Source of the DNA: Hydrogenophaga taeniospiralis CCUG 15921
Lineage (GTDB): Bacteria > Pseudomonadota > Gammaproteobacteria > Burkholderiales > Burkholderiaceae_C
Assembly: GCF_001592305.1 (NCBI RefSeq)
Contig: NZ_BCWR01000019.1
Span: 124,001 to 188,000 of the forward strand
Reading direction: 5' to 3'
DNA length: 64,000 nucleotides
Each line of letters opens with the position of its first letter. The stretch's first letter is position 1. The position numbers were made by a program, and so were the translations under genes. Below are positions 43,797 to 54,300 of the stretch, piece by piece. Under the pieces are notes generated by a model. That model was given only the letters and a program-made list of their open reading frames with translations. It searched no databases and had not been told where the DNA came from.

Positions 43797-43885
43797 CATG
43801 CTGGCACAGTACCTTGCGGTGGCCGAACAACACATCTCCCGAGGTGGGCGGTCGAAGCGAATTCTTGAAGACCTGGCAGCCTTCG
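43797..43885 (+). pseudogene. Degenerate copy of the recG 3' end
   Basis: The plus-strand frame MLAQYLAVAEQHISR followed by GGRSKRILEDLA and AF aligns with the RecG C-terminus [18 protein letters not shown]...YLKA plus the bases after its stop. It sits just 3' of lipoprotein copy 3, exactly as the real recG end sits 3' of copy 1. Confidence 0.7.
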
Positions 43886-43894
43886 GTGACAGGG

Positions 43895-44353
43895 TTATTT
43901 GCGTCGCAGCACGAAATCACTGCCCACGGTGGTCGGGTAGCCTTCGGCATCGCGCGCACCGCTGGAGCGCATATGAATCTCGGCACCCTGCACCAGCCAG
44001 AGCTCCTTGGTCTGTGTTGCGCCCAGATGGGCGCTCACCCGGTCCGCACCCGCCGTTTGCCCGTTGATGGACATGGAGCCCTGCACATGGTTGCCTGGGG
44101 AGCCTTTGCCGCTGCAGGTCGATCCCGAGTGCACTGTGCCGTCCGCATCGATGGTCAGGTTGGCCGCACCGGTCTTGGTGAATGTCCAGTCCTGCAAGAC
44201 AGAAGATCCATTGCCCAGATTCACGCAGGGCGCCGCCCAGACACCCACGTACTTGTCGGCCGGTGAGCTGTCCGCGGGGGCGTCGCTGCCGCCGCCGCAG
44301 GCGCTCAGCAGCAGGGGCGTGGCGAGGGCGAGCGCCCAGAAGTGTTTTTTCAT
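43895..44353 (-). CDS. Tandem lipoprotein family, copy 3
   Basis: A 152-residue lipoprotein with the family signal peptide MKKHFWALALATPLLLSAC. The mature part shares SSPADKYVGVW...PC and DAEGYPTTV with copy 2, has a further Cys in GSTCSGKG, and ends in a basic tail. The start at 44353 is fixed by GGAGG 8 bases upstream, as in copy 1. It is divergent from oxyR with a 164-base gap, probably the ancestral position of the gene before duplication. Function unknown. Confidence 0.75.
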   Translation of the reverse strand: MKKHFWALALATPLLLSACGGGSDAPADSSPADKYVGVWAAPCVNLGNGSSVLQDWTFTKTGAANLTIDADGTVHSGSTCSGKGSPGNHVQGSMSINGQTAGADRVSAHLGATQTKELWLVQGAEIHMRSSGARDAEGYPTTVGSDFVLRRK

Positions 44354-44517
44354 GTTCATGTCCTCCGTGAGGGTTTTTGGTGTGGTGGAGCCGTTCCAGC
44401 GGCCCGGTTCTGGGCGTGTGCGGCACGGGAATATAACAATTTGTCACCAAACGCCTGTTGATCGAGCACAAGTTCGATCATGGGGGCGGGGTGTGGAGTC
44501 GGCGCAAAATACCGGCC

Positions 44518-45486
44518 ATGACGCTGACCGAACTCAAATACATCGTGGCCGTGGCGCGCGAGAGGCACTTTGGCCGGGCGGCCGAGGCCTGCTACGTGTC
44601 GCAACCCACGCTCTCGGTGGCCATCAAGAAGCTGGAAGAAGAGCTGGAGCTCAAGATCTTCGAGCGCAACGCCAGTGAAATCAGCGTGACACCGCTGGGT
44701 GAAGAAATCGTGCGCCAGGCGCAGACCGTGCTGGAGCAGGCCGCGTCGATCAAGGAGATTGCCAAGCGTGGCAAGGACCCGCTGGCCGGCCCGCTGCGCC
44801 TGGGGGTGATCTACACCATTGGCCCGTACCTGCTGCCCAACCTCGTGCGCCAGGTGATCGAGCGCACGCCGCAGATGCCGCAGATGCCGCTGATGCTGCA
44901 GGAGAACTTCACCGTCAAGCTGCTGGAGCAGCTGCGCCTGGGCGAGATCGACTGCGCGATCCTGGCCGAACCCTTCCCGGACACCAATCTGGCGATCGCC
45001 CCGCTGTACGACGAGCCCTTCCTGGCCGCGGTGCCGGTGAACCACCCGCTGGCGCGCCAGAGCTGTGTCACCTCCGAGCAGCTCAAGCGCGAGACCATGC
45101 TGCTGCTGGGCACGGGCCACTGCTTTCGCGATCACGTGCTGGAGGTGTGCCCGGAGTTCGCCCGTTTCTCCAACGACACCGAAGGCATCCGCAAGAGCTT
45201 CGAAGGCTCGTCGCTGGAAACCATCAAGCACATGGTGGCTGCCGGCATGGGCGTGACCCTGGTGCCGCGCCTGTCCGTGCCCAGCTCGGCGCTGGACGGC
45301 GCGCCCAACGCCGGCCAGGATTTCGGTGACTCGTCCTATGTGCGCTACCTGCCGTTTGAAGGCGAGGCGCCCACGCGCCGCGTGGTGCTGGCCTGGCGGC
45401 GCAGCTTCACGCGCTACGAGGCCATCGCCGAACTGCGCAATGCGATCTACGCCTGCGAACTGCCGGGCGTGAAACGACTGTCTTGA
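44518..45486 (+). CDS. oxyR: LysR-family peroxide sensor OxyR
   Basis: A 322-residue LysR-type regulator. The helix-turn-helix is at about 18-40 (FGRAAEACYVSQPTLSVAIK), and the effector domain carries the redox pair C202 and C211 in GTGHCFRDHVLEVC, the same nine-residue separation as C199/C208 of E. coli OxyR. It senses H2O2 by disulfide formation and activates catalase and peroxidase genes. The ATG at 44518 matches the family start (MTLTELKYIVAVAR). It is the usual neighbour of recG in related bacteria, here displaced by the lipoprotein expansion. Confidence 0.93.
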   Translation: MTLTELKYIVAVARERHFGRAAEACYVSQPTLSVAIKKLEEELELKIFERNASEISVTPLGEEIVRQAQTVLEQAASIKEIAKRGKDPLAGPLRLGVIYTIGPYLLPNLVRQVIERTPQMPQMPLMLQENFTVKLLEQLRLGEIDCAILAEPFPDTNLAIAPLYDEPFLAAVPVNHPLARQSCVTSEQLKRETMLLLGTGHCFRDHVLEVCPEFARFSNDTEGIRKSFEGSSLETIKHMVAAGMGVTLVPRLSVPSSALDGAPNAGQDFGDSSYVRYLPFEGEAPTRRVVLAWRRSFTRYEAIAELRNAIYACELPGVKRLS

Positions 45487-45578
45487 CCCCCCTTGCGCCG
45501 CTTCGGATCTTCTCCCCAAGGGGGACCACACCTGCGGCACGTCCTGCGTTTGTCGAAGGGCGGTTCTGCGGTGTGCCG
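45485..45578 (+). repeat. Stop-codon-anchored intergenic repeat, copy 7
   Basis: The oxyR TGA is immediately followed by CCCCCCTTGCGCCGCTTCGG, then CCCCAAGGGGG and a diverged third part with TTTGTCGAAGGGCGGTTCTG. It is the most decayed copy on its distal side. Confidence 0.8.
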
Positions 45579-45601
45579 GATTCCCGGGCGCGCCCATCTG
45601 A

Positions 45602-46537
45602 ATGCTGAGTCCTGCTGTGTTTGATCGTCTGAATCTCTACCTGGATCTGATCCGCTGGAACCGCCCCGCCGGCTGGCTGCTGCTGCTCTGGCCTTCGCTG
45701 TCGGCCCTCTGGGTGGCGGCAGGCGGTTTCCCGGGGCTGCACCTGCTGCTGGTGTTCGTGGCCGGCACCATCCTCATGCGCAGCGCCGGCTGCTGCGTCA
45801 ACGACGTGGCCGACCGCGAGTTCGACAGACACGTCAAGCGCACCGCGCAGCGCCCGGTGACCAGCGGGCGCGTGGGCGTGAAAGAAGCGCTGGGCGTGGG
45901 CGCCGTGCTCGCTTTCGTGGCCTTCCTGCTGGTGCTCACGACCAACGTCGCCACCATCACCTGGTCGGTGCTGGGCCTGGTGCTGTCGCTGGTCTATCCC
46001 TATGCCAAGCGGTATGTGTCCATGCCGCAGGCGGTGCTGGGCGTGGCGTTCAGCTTCGGCATTCCCATGGCGTTCGCGGCGGTGAACGGCGGTCCGGCGC
46101 TGGAGCTGTTCAGCGGCGCGGCGCCCTGGAGCGAAGCCGGCTTCTGGTCGGGCGTCTGGCACAGCGTGCCGCCCGTGGCCTGGGTGCTGATGGCGGGCAA
46201 CCTGTTCTGGGTGCTGGCCTACGACACCGAATACGCCATGGTGGACCGCGACGACGACCTGCGCATCGGCATGAAGACCTCGGCCATCACGCTGGGCGAC
46301 GCCGACGTGCCGGCCGTCACCGCGTTTTACCTGGTCTTCCTGGGCATCTGGACCGCCGCGCTGTGGTCCGTGGTGAATCCCTGGGTCTGGGGCGCCATGC
46401 TGGTTGTGGCATTGACCCAGGTGGCCTGGCATTTCCACCTGATCAAGGACCGCACCCGGGACGGTTGCTTCAAGGCCTTCCGCCTCAACCACTGGTTGGG
46501 CTTCACGGTGTTCGTGGGAGTGGTGCTGGGCGTGTGA
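45602..46537 (+). CDS. ubiA: 4-hydroxybenzoate polyprenyltransferase
   Basis: A 311-residue membrane prenyltransferase with about eight or nine helices. The two Asp-rich motifs are intact: [19 protein letters not shown] (about 67-85) and [19 protein letters not shown] (about 203-221). It attaches the polyprenyl tail to 4-hydroxybenzoate, the second step of ubiquinone synthesis. The opening [20 protein letters not shown] is typical of UbiA. It is preceded by repeat copy 7 and oxyR, and is convergent with proC. Confidence 0.93.
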   Translation: MLSPAVFDRLNLYLDLIRWNRPAGWLLLLWPSLSALWVAAGGFPGLHLLLVFVAGTILMRSAGCCVNDVADREFDRHVKRTAQRPVTSGRVGVKEALGVGAVLAFVAFLLVLTTNVATITWSVLGLVLSLVYPYAKRYVSMPQAVLGVAFSFGIPMAFAAVNGGPALELFSGAAPWSEAGFWSGVWHSVPPVAWVLMAGNLFWVLAYDTEYAMVDRDDDLRIGMKTSAITLGDADVPAVTAFYLVFLGIWTAALWSVVNPWVWGAMLVVALTQVAWHFHLIKDRTRDGCFKAFRLNHWLGFTVFVGVVLGV

Positions 46538-46587
46538 AGGCGCGTTGCGGGTGTGATCACTTTCCCGCGTGACGTGCCCCAACCCAG

Positions 46588-46667
46588 CATGCGGCGGAAC
46601 CGGCTTTGCCGGGCCGCTCGCATGGTCCCCTTGAGGGGGTGACGCGCTGAAAGCGCGGCGCGGGGGT
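46588..46667 (-). repeat. Stop-codon-anchored intergenic repeat, copy 8
   Basis: On the minus strand, shortly after the proC stop: CACCCCCGCGCCGCGCTTTC, then CCCCCTCAAGGGG, then GCGGCCCGGCAAAGCCGG. It lies in the ubiA/proC convergent gap and is oriented with proC. Confidence 0.8.
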
Positions 46668-46673
46668 GAGCCT

Positions 46674-47501
46674 CTACTTGCCGAATTCGGCGCCGAGCTC
46701 CGCTGCGCGCTTCTGCGCCGCGAACAGGGCGTCCGCGAATTTCGCTTTCACACCGCTCGCGTCCATTGACGTGATCGCCGCGTAGGTGGTGCCGCCCTTG
46801 GACGTGACGCGCTCGCGCAGCGTCTGCAGCGGTTCGCTGGAACGTTGTGCCAGGGTGGCCGCGCCGATGAAGGTGCCGATGGCGAGTTGCTGCGCCACCT
46901 CGGGCGCGAGGCCCATGCGGGCACCGGCATCGCGCATGGCTTCGAGGAAATAGAACACATAGGCCGGGCCCGAGCCGGAGAGGGCGGTCACGGCGTCCAG
47001 GTCCGACTCCACGTTCACCCACACCAGCTCGCCGGTGGTGCGCACCACGCGCTCCACCAGGGCCCGGTCGGCGTCCGACACGGCGGCGCGGGCCATCAGC
47101 CCGGTCATGCCCAGGCCGACCAGGGCGGGCGTGTTGGGCATGGCGCGCACGATGCGCTGCGTCTGCAGCCAGCCGGCCATGCTCTCGCTGGTGATGCCGG
47201 CGGCCACACTCAGGTGCAGGGCATCGCCGAGGAAGGGTCCTGCGGCCAGCGCGGCGTCCTTGAAGGTCTGCGGCTTCACCGCCCAGACCACGAGATCGGA
47301 GGACTTCAACTCAGCACTCGCGGCGGGCAGCATGGTCATGCCCGGGAACTGTTGCGCCAGCCTGGCGCGCTGCTCGTCCCAGGGCTCGACCACCTGCAGG
47401 GCGCTGGTGGGGTGGCCCTGGCGGACCAGGCCGCCGATGATGGCGCTGGCCATGTTGCCGCCGCCGATGAAGGTGATGATGGGGTGGGTGGACGTGTTCA
47501 T
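46674..47501 (-). CDS. proC: Pyrroline-5-carboxylate reductase
   Basis: A 275-residue NAD(P)H-dependent enzyme making proline from pyrroline-5-carboxylate. The nucleotide-binding motif FIGGGNMASAIIGGL is at residues 10-24, VRAMPNTPALVGLGMTG in the middle, and the C-terminal active-site block ALSGSGPAYVFYFLEAM and VTSKGGTTYAAI are intact. It lies 22 bases downstream of glpK on the same strand-group boundary, though a separate transcript is likely. Start ATG at 47501. Confidence 0.95.
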   Translation of the reverse strand: MNTSTHPIITFIGGGNMASAIIGGLVRQGHPTSALQVVEPWDEQRARLAQQFPGMTMLPAASAELKSSDLVVWAVKPQTFKDAALAAGPFLGDALHLSVAAGITSESMAGWLQTQRIVRAMPNTPALVGLGMTGLMARAAVSDADRALVERVVRTTGELVWVNVESDLDAVTALSGSGPAYVFYFLEAMRDAGARMGLAPEVAQQLAIGTFIGAATLAQRSSEPLQTLRERVTSKGGTTYAAITSMDASGVKAKFADALFAAQKRAAELGAEFGK

Positions 47502-47523
47502 GCGGCGATTGTCGCTGCGGCGG

Positions 47524-49017
47524 CTACGCCGCCGTCGTCTGCCTCACCGCGTGTTCCCACTGCGCCATCTTTTCCGCCGCCCGTTCGCGCGACAGCGTGG
47601 GGTGGAAGGTGCGCTCGGCGCGCCACTGTTTGGACAGTTCGTCCAGCCCGGCGTACAGCCCGCTGTGCAGGCCGGCCAGGTAGGCTGCGCCCAGCGCGGT
47701 GGTCTCGATCACCGCCGGGCGCACCACCGGGATGCCCAGCAGGTCGGCCTGGAACTGCATCAGCAGGTCGTTGACGCAGGCGCCGCCGTCCACCCGCAAC
47801 TCGCTCACCGGCACGCCGCCGGCCGCGATCGCGTCGCGGCTCATGGCGTCGAGCAGGGCCGCGCTCTGGAACGCGATGCTCTCCAGCGCCGCGCGTGCGA
47901 TGTGGGCCATGGTGGTGCCGCGCGTCAGGCCGTTGATGCTGCCGCGCGCGTCGGCCTGCCAGTAGGGCGCGCCCAGCCCGGTGAAGGCGGGCACCAGCAC
48001 CACGCCGCCTGCGTCGGGCACGCTCTCGGCCAGGGCCTGCACCTCGCTGCTGGACTCGATGGCGCGCAGCCCGTCGCGCAGCCACTGCACCACGGCGCCG
48101 CCGATGAACACGCTGCCTTCCAGTGCATACTGTGGCGCGCCGGGGGGCTGGGCCGTGGCGGTGGTGATCAGGCCGTTCTGGCTGGTCTGGAACCGTTCGC
48201 CGGTGTGCATGAGCATGAAGCAGCCGGTGCCGTAGGTGTTCTTGGCCATGCCGGCCGAGAAGCAGGCCTGGCCGAACAGGGCGCTTTGTTGGTCGCCGGC
48301 CACGCCGCCGATCGCCAGCGGCGCGCCCAGCCATTCGGCCTGGATGTCGCCGAAGTGGGCGCTGGACGGCAGGGTTTCGGGCATCAGGCTGGGCGGGATG
48401 TTGAGCAGGGCCAGCAGCTCGTCGTCCCAGCGCTGGCTGTGCACGTTGAACAGCATGGTGCGCGAGGCGTTGCTGATGTCGGTGACGTGGCGCGCGCCGC
48501 CCGTGAGCTGCCAGATCAGCCAGCTGTCGACCGTGCCGAAGGCCAGCTCGCCGCGTTCAGCCTGAGCGCGCGCGCCGGGCACGTGGTCGAGCATCCACTG
48601 GAGCTTGGTGCCGGAGAAATAGGCGTCGATGCGCAGGCCGGTCTTCTGCAACACGGTGTCGCTCAGGCCGCGCTCGCGCAGTTCGGCGCAGGCGGCTTCG
48701 GCGCGCCGGTCCTGCCAGACGATGGCGTTGTACACCGGTGCGCCGGTGCGCCGGTTCCACAGCAGGGTGGTCTCGCGCTGGTTGGTGATGCCCACGGCGC
48801 GGATGTCGCTCGCTTTCAGGCCGGCCTGGGCCAGCGCCTCGCGGGCGGTTTCCAGCTGTGTGGTCCAGAGGTCGCGCGGGTCGTGTTCCACCCAGCCCGG
48901 CTGGGGGTAGATCTGGCGGAACTCGCGCTGCGCCATGGCCACCACGTGGCCGTCGCGGTCGAACACGATGCTGCGCGAACTGGAAGTGCCCTGGTCCAGG
49001 GCGAGCAGGTAGGTCAT
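47524..49017 (-). CDS. glpK: Glycerol kinase
   Basis: A 497-residue FGGY-family kinase. It opens [17 protein letters not shown] with the phosphate-binding loop, has [25 protein letters not shown], and ends with the FGGY block [19 protein letters not shown]. It phosphorylates glycerol to sn-glycerol 3-phosphate, the substrate of GlpD. The start at 49017 is the conserved MTYLLALDQ; earlier codons have no homology. It lies 26 bases downstream of glpR in the leftward arm of the glycerol regulon. Confidence 0.95.
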   Translation of the reverse strand: MTYLLALDQGTSSSRSIVFDRDGHVVAMAQREFRQIYPQPGWVEHDPRDLWTTQLETAREALAQAGLKASDIRAVGITNQRETTLLWNRRTGAPVYNAIVWQDRRAEAACAELRERGLSDTVLQKTGLRIDAYFSGTKLQWMLDHVPGARAQAERGELAFGTVDSWLIWQLTGGARHVTDISNASRTMLFNVHSQRWDDELLALLNIPPSLMPETLPSSAHFGDIQAEWLGAPLAIGGVAGDQQSALFGQACFSAGMAKNTYGTGCFMLMHTGERFQTSQNGLITTATAQPPGAPQYALEGSVFIGGAVVQWLRDGLRAIESSSEVQALAESVPDAGGVVLVPAFTGLGAPYWQADARGSINGLTRGTTMAHIARAALESIAFQSAALLDAMSRDAIAAGGVPVSELRVDGGACVNDLLMQFQADLLGIPVVRPAVIETTALGAAYLAGLHSGLYAGLDELSKQWRAERTFHPTLSRERAAEKMAQWEHAVRQTTAA

Positions 49018-49043
49018 GGCTTGTCTCGAAAAGGTTGTGGGGA

Positions 49044-49826
49044 TCAGGCGGGGTCGTCCGAACGGTCGGCCACCACGCATTCGACGTGGCCCTGCGCCAT
49101 CAGTTCGCCGAAGGGTGGGGGCGGCGGCGCGTCGGTGAACATCACGTCGATCTCGTCGAGCCGCGCCAGTTCCACCATGGCGGGCCGGTTGAACTTGCTG
49201 TGGTCGGCGGCGAGCCAGACCTCGCGCGACTGCTCAACGATGGTGCGCGCCACCTTCACCTCGCGGTAGTCGAAGTCGCGCAGCGTGCCGTCGGACTCGA
49301 TGCCGCTGATGCCGATCAGGCCGATGTCCACCTTGAACTGGCGCATGAAGTCCACCGTGGCCTCGCCCACGATGCCCTGGTCGGCGCCGCGCACCAGGCC
49401 GCCGGCCACGATCACCTCGCAGTCGGGGTTGGTGCTCATCAGCGCGGCGATGTGCAGGTTGTTGGTGATCACGCGCAGGCCGCGGTGGCGCAGCAGCTCG
49501 TGGCCCACCGCCTCGATCGTGGTGCCGATGTTCAGGATCAGCGAACAGCCGTTGGGCACCCGCTGCGCGATGGCCCGCGCGATGGCGCGCTTGGCGTCGG
49601 ACTGCATGGCCTGGCGCTGCCGGTAGGCGATGTTTTCGGTGGTCGAACTCGGCAGGCGCACGCCGCCATGAAAACGCGAAAGCAGGCCGGCCTCGGCGAG
49701 GCGCTGCACGTCGCGGCGCACGGTCTGCAGCGTCACACCAAAGCGTTCGGCCAGGGCTTCGATGGTCTGCGGGCCGCGGGCGCGCACGTCTTCGAGCAGC
49801 TGGGTGTGTCGGGGCGCGAGGTTCAT
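49044..49826 (-). CDS. glpR: DeoR-family glycerol regulon repressor GlpR
   Basis: A 260-residue DeoR-type repressor with an N-terminal winged helix (about 5-60; [20 protein letters not shown]) and a sugar-phosphate-sensing C-terminal domain ([14 protein letters not shown]..., [50 protein letters not shown]). It should repress the glp genes until glycerol 3-phosphate binds. It is divergent from glpS; the AT-rich intergenic stretch holds GAACATAACG and AACGAACA half-sites like those of E. coli GlpR. The start at 49826 gives the normal length. Context makes the glp assignment firm. Confidence 0.88.
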   Translation of the reverse strand: MNLAPRHTQLLEDVRARGPQTIEALAERFGVTLQTVRRDVQRLAEAGLLSRFHGGVRLPSSTTENIAYRQRQAMQSDAKRAIARAIAQRVPNGCSLILNIGTTIEAVGHELLRHRGLRVITNNLHIAALMSTNPDCEVIVAGGLVRGADQGIVGEATVDFMRQFKVDIGLIGISGIESDGTLRDFDYREVKVARTIVEQSREVWLAADHSKFNRPAMVELARLDEIDVMFTDAPPPPPFGELMAQGHVECVVADRSDDPA

Positions 49827-49855
49827 GCGGACGGATTCTTGAAACAGGACAACCC

Positions 49856-49943
49856 GAACATAACGGAAAAAATATTTTTGCTCTTAAGGGTAAATACCGA
49901 ATAAAAAAGAACATAAACGAACAATAGAATCGCCGAAACGAAA
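49856..49943. promoter_or_regulatory. Putative GlpR operator array between glpR and glpS
   Basis: GAACATAACGG (49856-49866) and GAACATAAACGAACAATAG (49909-49927) with a further CCGAAACGAAA at about 49932 form direct and inverted GAA/CGAACA half-sites at roughly one-turn spacing. They resemble E. coli GlpR half-sites (ACGAACAT). The stretch is distinctly AT-rich compared with the window. Confidence 0.5.
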
Positions 49944-49982
49944 ACGCCCGACCCGGGTGACTGGCCTTCTTCTGGACCTGAA

Positions 49983-51061
49983 ATGCAGCTCTCTCTGGAA
50001 TACGTGGGGAAAACGGTCGGACCATCGGTCCACCTCTATCCCCAGAGCCTGACCCCGGTGCCCGGCGCGGTCACGGTCTTGCTGGGCGCGACCCAGGCCG
50101 GCAAGACCAGCTTGATGCGCCTCATGGCCGGGCTGGACGTGCCCAGCACCGGCCGGGTGCTGGTGGACGGCGTTGACGTGACCGGTGTGCCAGTGCGCGA
50201 ACGCAACGTGGCCATGGTCTACCAGCAGTTCATCAACTACCCCTCGATGACGGTGGCCGACAACATCGCCTCGCCGCTGAAACTGCGCGGCCTGCCGCGC
50301 GCCGCGATCGACTCCCAGGTGCGGCAGCTCGCCGAGCGTCTGCACATCGACATCTTTCTGGACCGCCTGCCGGCCGAGCTCTCCGGTGGCCAGCAGCAGC
50401 GCGTGGCGCTGGCCCGCGCCCTGGCCAAGAACGCGCCCCTGATGCTGCTGGACGAGCCGCTGGTGAACCTGGACTACAAGCTGCGCGAAGAGCTGCGCGA
50501 GGAACTGACCCAGCTCTTCGCGGCCGGCGACTCCACCGTGGTCTACGCCACCACCGAGCCCGGCGAAGCGCTGCTGCTGGGTGGCTACACGGCGGTGATG
50601 GACGCGGGCGAGCTGCTGCAATACGGGCCGACCGCCGAGGTCTTTCATGTCCCCAAATCGATCCGCGTGGCGCGAGCCTTCAGCGACCCGCCGATGAACC
50701 TGCTGGCGGCCGAGGCGGTGGACGGTGGCGTGCAGCTGGGTGGCGGGCCGCGCCTGGCCGTGAACCTGCCCGAGCGCGCCACCCGCGCGCTGACGGTGGG
50801 CGTGCGCGCCAGCGCCCTGCGGGTGCATCCGCGCGAGGGCGATGTGACTCTGCCCGGCACCGTGGAGCTGGCCGAAATCTCGGGTTCCGACACCTTTGTG
50901 CACGTGCACGCCGGTGTGGGCGAGGTGGTGGCCCAGCTCACCGGCGTGCACGACTTTGAACTCGGCAGCGCCATCACCCTGCACCTGAACCCGGCGCAAG
51001 TCTATGTGTTCGACCAGGCGGGCGACCTGCTGGTCGCGCCCGAGCGCAAGGGAGCATCTCA

Positions 51062-51065
<4 letters not shown>
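49983..51065 (+). CDS. glpS: Glycerol ABC transporter ATP-binding protein GlpS
   Basis: A 360-residue ABC ATPase of the GlpSTPQUV glycerol importer known from Rhizobium. Walker A is GATQAGKT (35-42), the signature is canonical LSGGQ (133-137), and Walker B ends at D157-E158. The H-loop histidine is missing: the strand reads [10 protein letters not shown] (T190/T191) where TH is expected. The C-terminal regulatory/TOBE region (about 240-360) is present. It forms an ATPase pair with GlpT at the inner membrane. It is the first gene of the rightward glp operon; its stop overlaps the glpT start. Confidence 0.88.
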
Positions 51066-52128
<1,063 letters not shown>

Positions 52129-52132
<4 letters not shown>

Positions 52133-53022
52133 GCGTGACCACCAAACCCGTGAACCAGAAAGCCTGGTTCCTGATCCTGCCGGTCTTCATCTGCGTGGCC
52201 TTCTCGGCCATCCTGCCGCTGATGACGGTGGTGAACTACTCGGTGCAGGACATCATCTCGCCCGAGCGGCGCGTCTTCGTCGGCACCGAATGGTTCGCCG
52301 CCGTGATGCGCGACGAAGACCTGCACGCCGCGCTCTGGAACCAGCTGAAGTTCTCGGGCGCCGTGCTGCTGGTGGAGATACCGCTGGGCATCGCGCTGGC
52401 GCTGTCCATGCCGGCCGCGGGCTGGAAGGCCTCGGCCACGCTGGTGATCGTGGCGCTGTCGCTGCTGATTCCCTGGAACGTGGTCGGCACCATCTGGCAG
52501 ATCTTCGGCCGCGCCGACATAGGCCTGATGGGCGCCACCCTGCAGCGGCTGGGCATCGAATACAGCTACACCGGCGACGCGCTGCACGCCTGGTTGACCG
52601 TGCTGCTGATGGACATCTGGCACTGGACGCCGCTGGTGGCGCTGCTGGCCTACGCCGGCCTGCGCAGCATCCCCGACGCCTACTACCAGGCCGCGCGCAT
52701 CGACGGTGCCAGCAAGTTCGCGGTGTTCCGCTACATCCAGCTGCCCAAGATGCGCGGCGTGCTGATGATTGCGGTGCTGCTGCGCTTCATGGACTCTTTC
52801 ATGATTTACACCGAGCCCTTCGTGCTCACCGGTGGCGGCCCCGGCAACGCCACCACCTTCCTCAGCCAGTACCTGACGCAGAAGGCGGTCGGCCAGTTCG
52901 ACCTCGGCCCGGCGGCGGCGTTCTCGCTGATCTATTTCCTCATCATCCTGCTGTTCTGCTTCGTGCTCTACAACTGGATGCAACGCCTGGGACAAACCGA
53001 GAAGGAGGGCGGTCATGCATGA
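52129..53022 (+). CDS. glpP: Glycerol ABC transporter permease GlpP
   Basis: A 297-residue inner-membrane permease with six helices. The cytoplasmic coupling (EAA) loop is YYQAARIDGASKFAVFRYIQLP (abridged region at about 183-204). It pairs with GlpQ to form the channel of the glycerol importer. The start at 52129 overlaps the glpT stop (ATGA), and its 3' end overlaps glpQ by 8 bases; this tight packing supports co-translation. A longer upstream frame lies inside glpT and is rejected. Confidence 0.9.
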
Positions 53023-53827
53023 GCGTCGATTGAAGAAACGCACGATCTTCCTGATCGCCTACCTGGTCTTCGCCCTGTTGCCCATCTACTGGATGGTCAA
53101 CATGAGCTTCAAGACCAACCAGGAAATCCTCTCCAGCTTCAGCCTGCTGCCGCAGGCCTTCACCTGGGACAACTACAAGACCATCTTCACCGACGAGTCC
53201 TGGTACTCGGGCTACATCAACAGCCTGATCTACGTGGCGATCAACACCACGATCTCCCTCACGGTGGCGCTGCCCGCGGCCTATGCCTTCAGTCGCTACA
53301 GCTTCCTGGGCGACAAGCACGTGTTCTTCTGGCTGCTGACCAACCGCATGACGCCGCCCGCGGTGTTCCTGCTGCCGTTCTTCCAGCTCTACACCACGGT
53401 CGGCCTGATGGACACCCACCTGGCCGTGGCGCTGGCCCACCTGCTGTTCAACGTGCCGCTGGCGGTGTGGATTCTCGAAGGCTTCATGAGCGGCATCCCG
53501 CGCGAGATCGACGAGACCGCCTACATCGACGGCTACAGCTTCCCGCGCTTCTTCCTCACCATCTTCCTGCCGCTGATCAAGGCAGGGGTGGGCGTGGCAG
53601 CCTTCTTCTGCTTCATGTTCAGCTGGGTCGAACTGCTGCTCGCCCGCACGCTCACCAGCGTCAACGCCAAACCCATCGTGGCCACGATGACCCGGACCGT
53701 GAGCGCGAGCGGCATGGACTGGGCCACGCTGGCCGCCGCAGGGGTGCTGACGATCGTGCCCGGCGCGATCGTGATCTGGTTCGTGCGCCACTACATAGCC
53801 AAAGGCTTCGCCATGGGACGGGTATGA
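53015..53827 (+). CDS. glpQ: Glycerol ABC transporter permease GlpQ
   Basis: A 270-residue permease of the MalG-like subfamily. The N-terminal helix (IFLIAYLVFALLPIYWMVNM) is followed by the large periplasmic loop and a coupling loop containing DETAYIDGYSFPRFFLTIFLP (part of the EAA motif at about 168). It is the second channel subunit of the importer. The name follows the Rhizobium system and should not be confused with the E. coli GlpQ phosphodiesterase. It overlaps glpP by 8 bases and is followed by repeat copy 9. Confidence 0.9.
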   Translation: MHERRLKKRTIFLIAYLVFALLPIYWMVNMSFKTNQEILSSFSLLPQAFTWDNYKTIFTDESWYSGYINSLIYVAINTTISLTVALPAAYAFSRYSFLGDKHVFFWLLTNRMTPPAVFLLPFFQLYTTVGLMDTHLAVALAHLLFNVPLAVWILEGFMSGIPREIDETAYIDGYSFPRFFLTIFLPLIKAGVGVAAFFCFMFSWVELLLARTLTSVNAKPIVATMTRTVSASGMDWATLAAAGVLTIVPGAIVIWFVRHYIAKGFAMGRV

Positions 53828-53828
53828 G

Positions 53829-53901
53829 AACCCCCCGCGCGCCCATGGCGCTACCCCCCAAGGGGCGCCGCTGGCGGCCCGGCAAAGCCGGTTCCGCGGC
53901 G
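53829..53901 (+). repeat. Stop-codon-anchored intergenic repeat, copy 9
   Basis: Just after the glpQ stop: AACCCCCCGCGCGCCCATGGC, then CCCCCCAAGGGGCG, then GGCCCGGCAAAGCCGGTTCC. It is inside the glp operon, between glpQ and glpU, so the element does not fully stop transcription. Confidence 0.8.
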
Positions 53902-53947
53902 GCCTGGGTTGGGCGGCACTTCGCTCGCAACAAATTGGAGATATCGC

Positions 53948-54256
53948 ATGTTTGAGTGGATGGCGTGGACCACGCCCGTGGCCATATTTTTCACCTGCAT
54001 CGTGCTGATGCTCGTCGGCATGACGGTGTGGGAACTCAAGTCGCCCACGACGATGCGCAAGGGCTTTCTGCCCATGGCCACCACGCGCGGTGACCGCCTG
54101 TTCATCGGGCTGCTCGGGGCGGCCTACATCAACCTCGCCTTCGTCGGCTTGGCCGGGTGGCTCACCGAGTGGATGTCGCTGGAGCAGGAGCCCAGCATCT
54201 GGATCTCGTTCGTGGTGTCCATGGTCTGGCTGGTCTGGACCCTGCGCAAGGGCTGA
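53948..54256 (+). CDS. glpU: DUF2160 membrane protein GlpU
   Basis: A 102-residue protein with three predicted helices (PVAIFFTCIVLMLVGMTVW, FIGLLGAAYINLAFVGLAG, and a last about 80-98). It is the small DUF2160 membrane protein consistently found in glpSTPQUV operons, where it is called GlpU; its role in the importer is unclear. The start at 53948 (MFEWMAWTTP) is preceded by TGGAG. It lies between repeat copy 9 and the inverted repeat upstream of glpV. Confidence 0.85.
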   Translation: MFEWMAWTTPVAIFFTCIVLMLVGMTVWELKSPTTMRKGFLPMATTRGDRLFIGLLGAAYINLAFVGLAGWLTEWMSLEQEPSIWISFVVSMVWLVWTLRKG

Positions 54257-54300
54257 ACCCGATCTGGGATCGTTTTTCCTTTCCGTTGAATTCGGCCCAT

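Noticed and set aside
43786-44067. 93-codon plus-strand frame opposite lipoprotein copy 3
   Set aside because: Only the first 30 codons have homology, to the RecG C-terminus; the rest is antisense to the lipoprotein gene.
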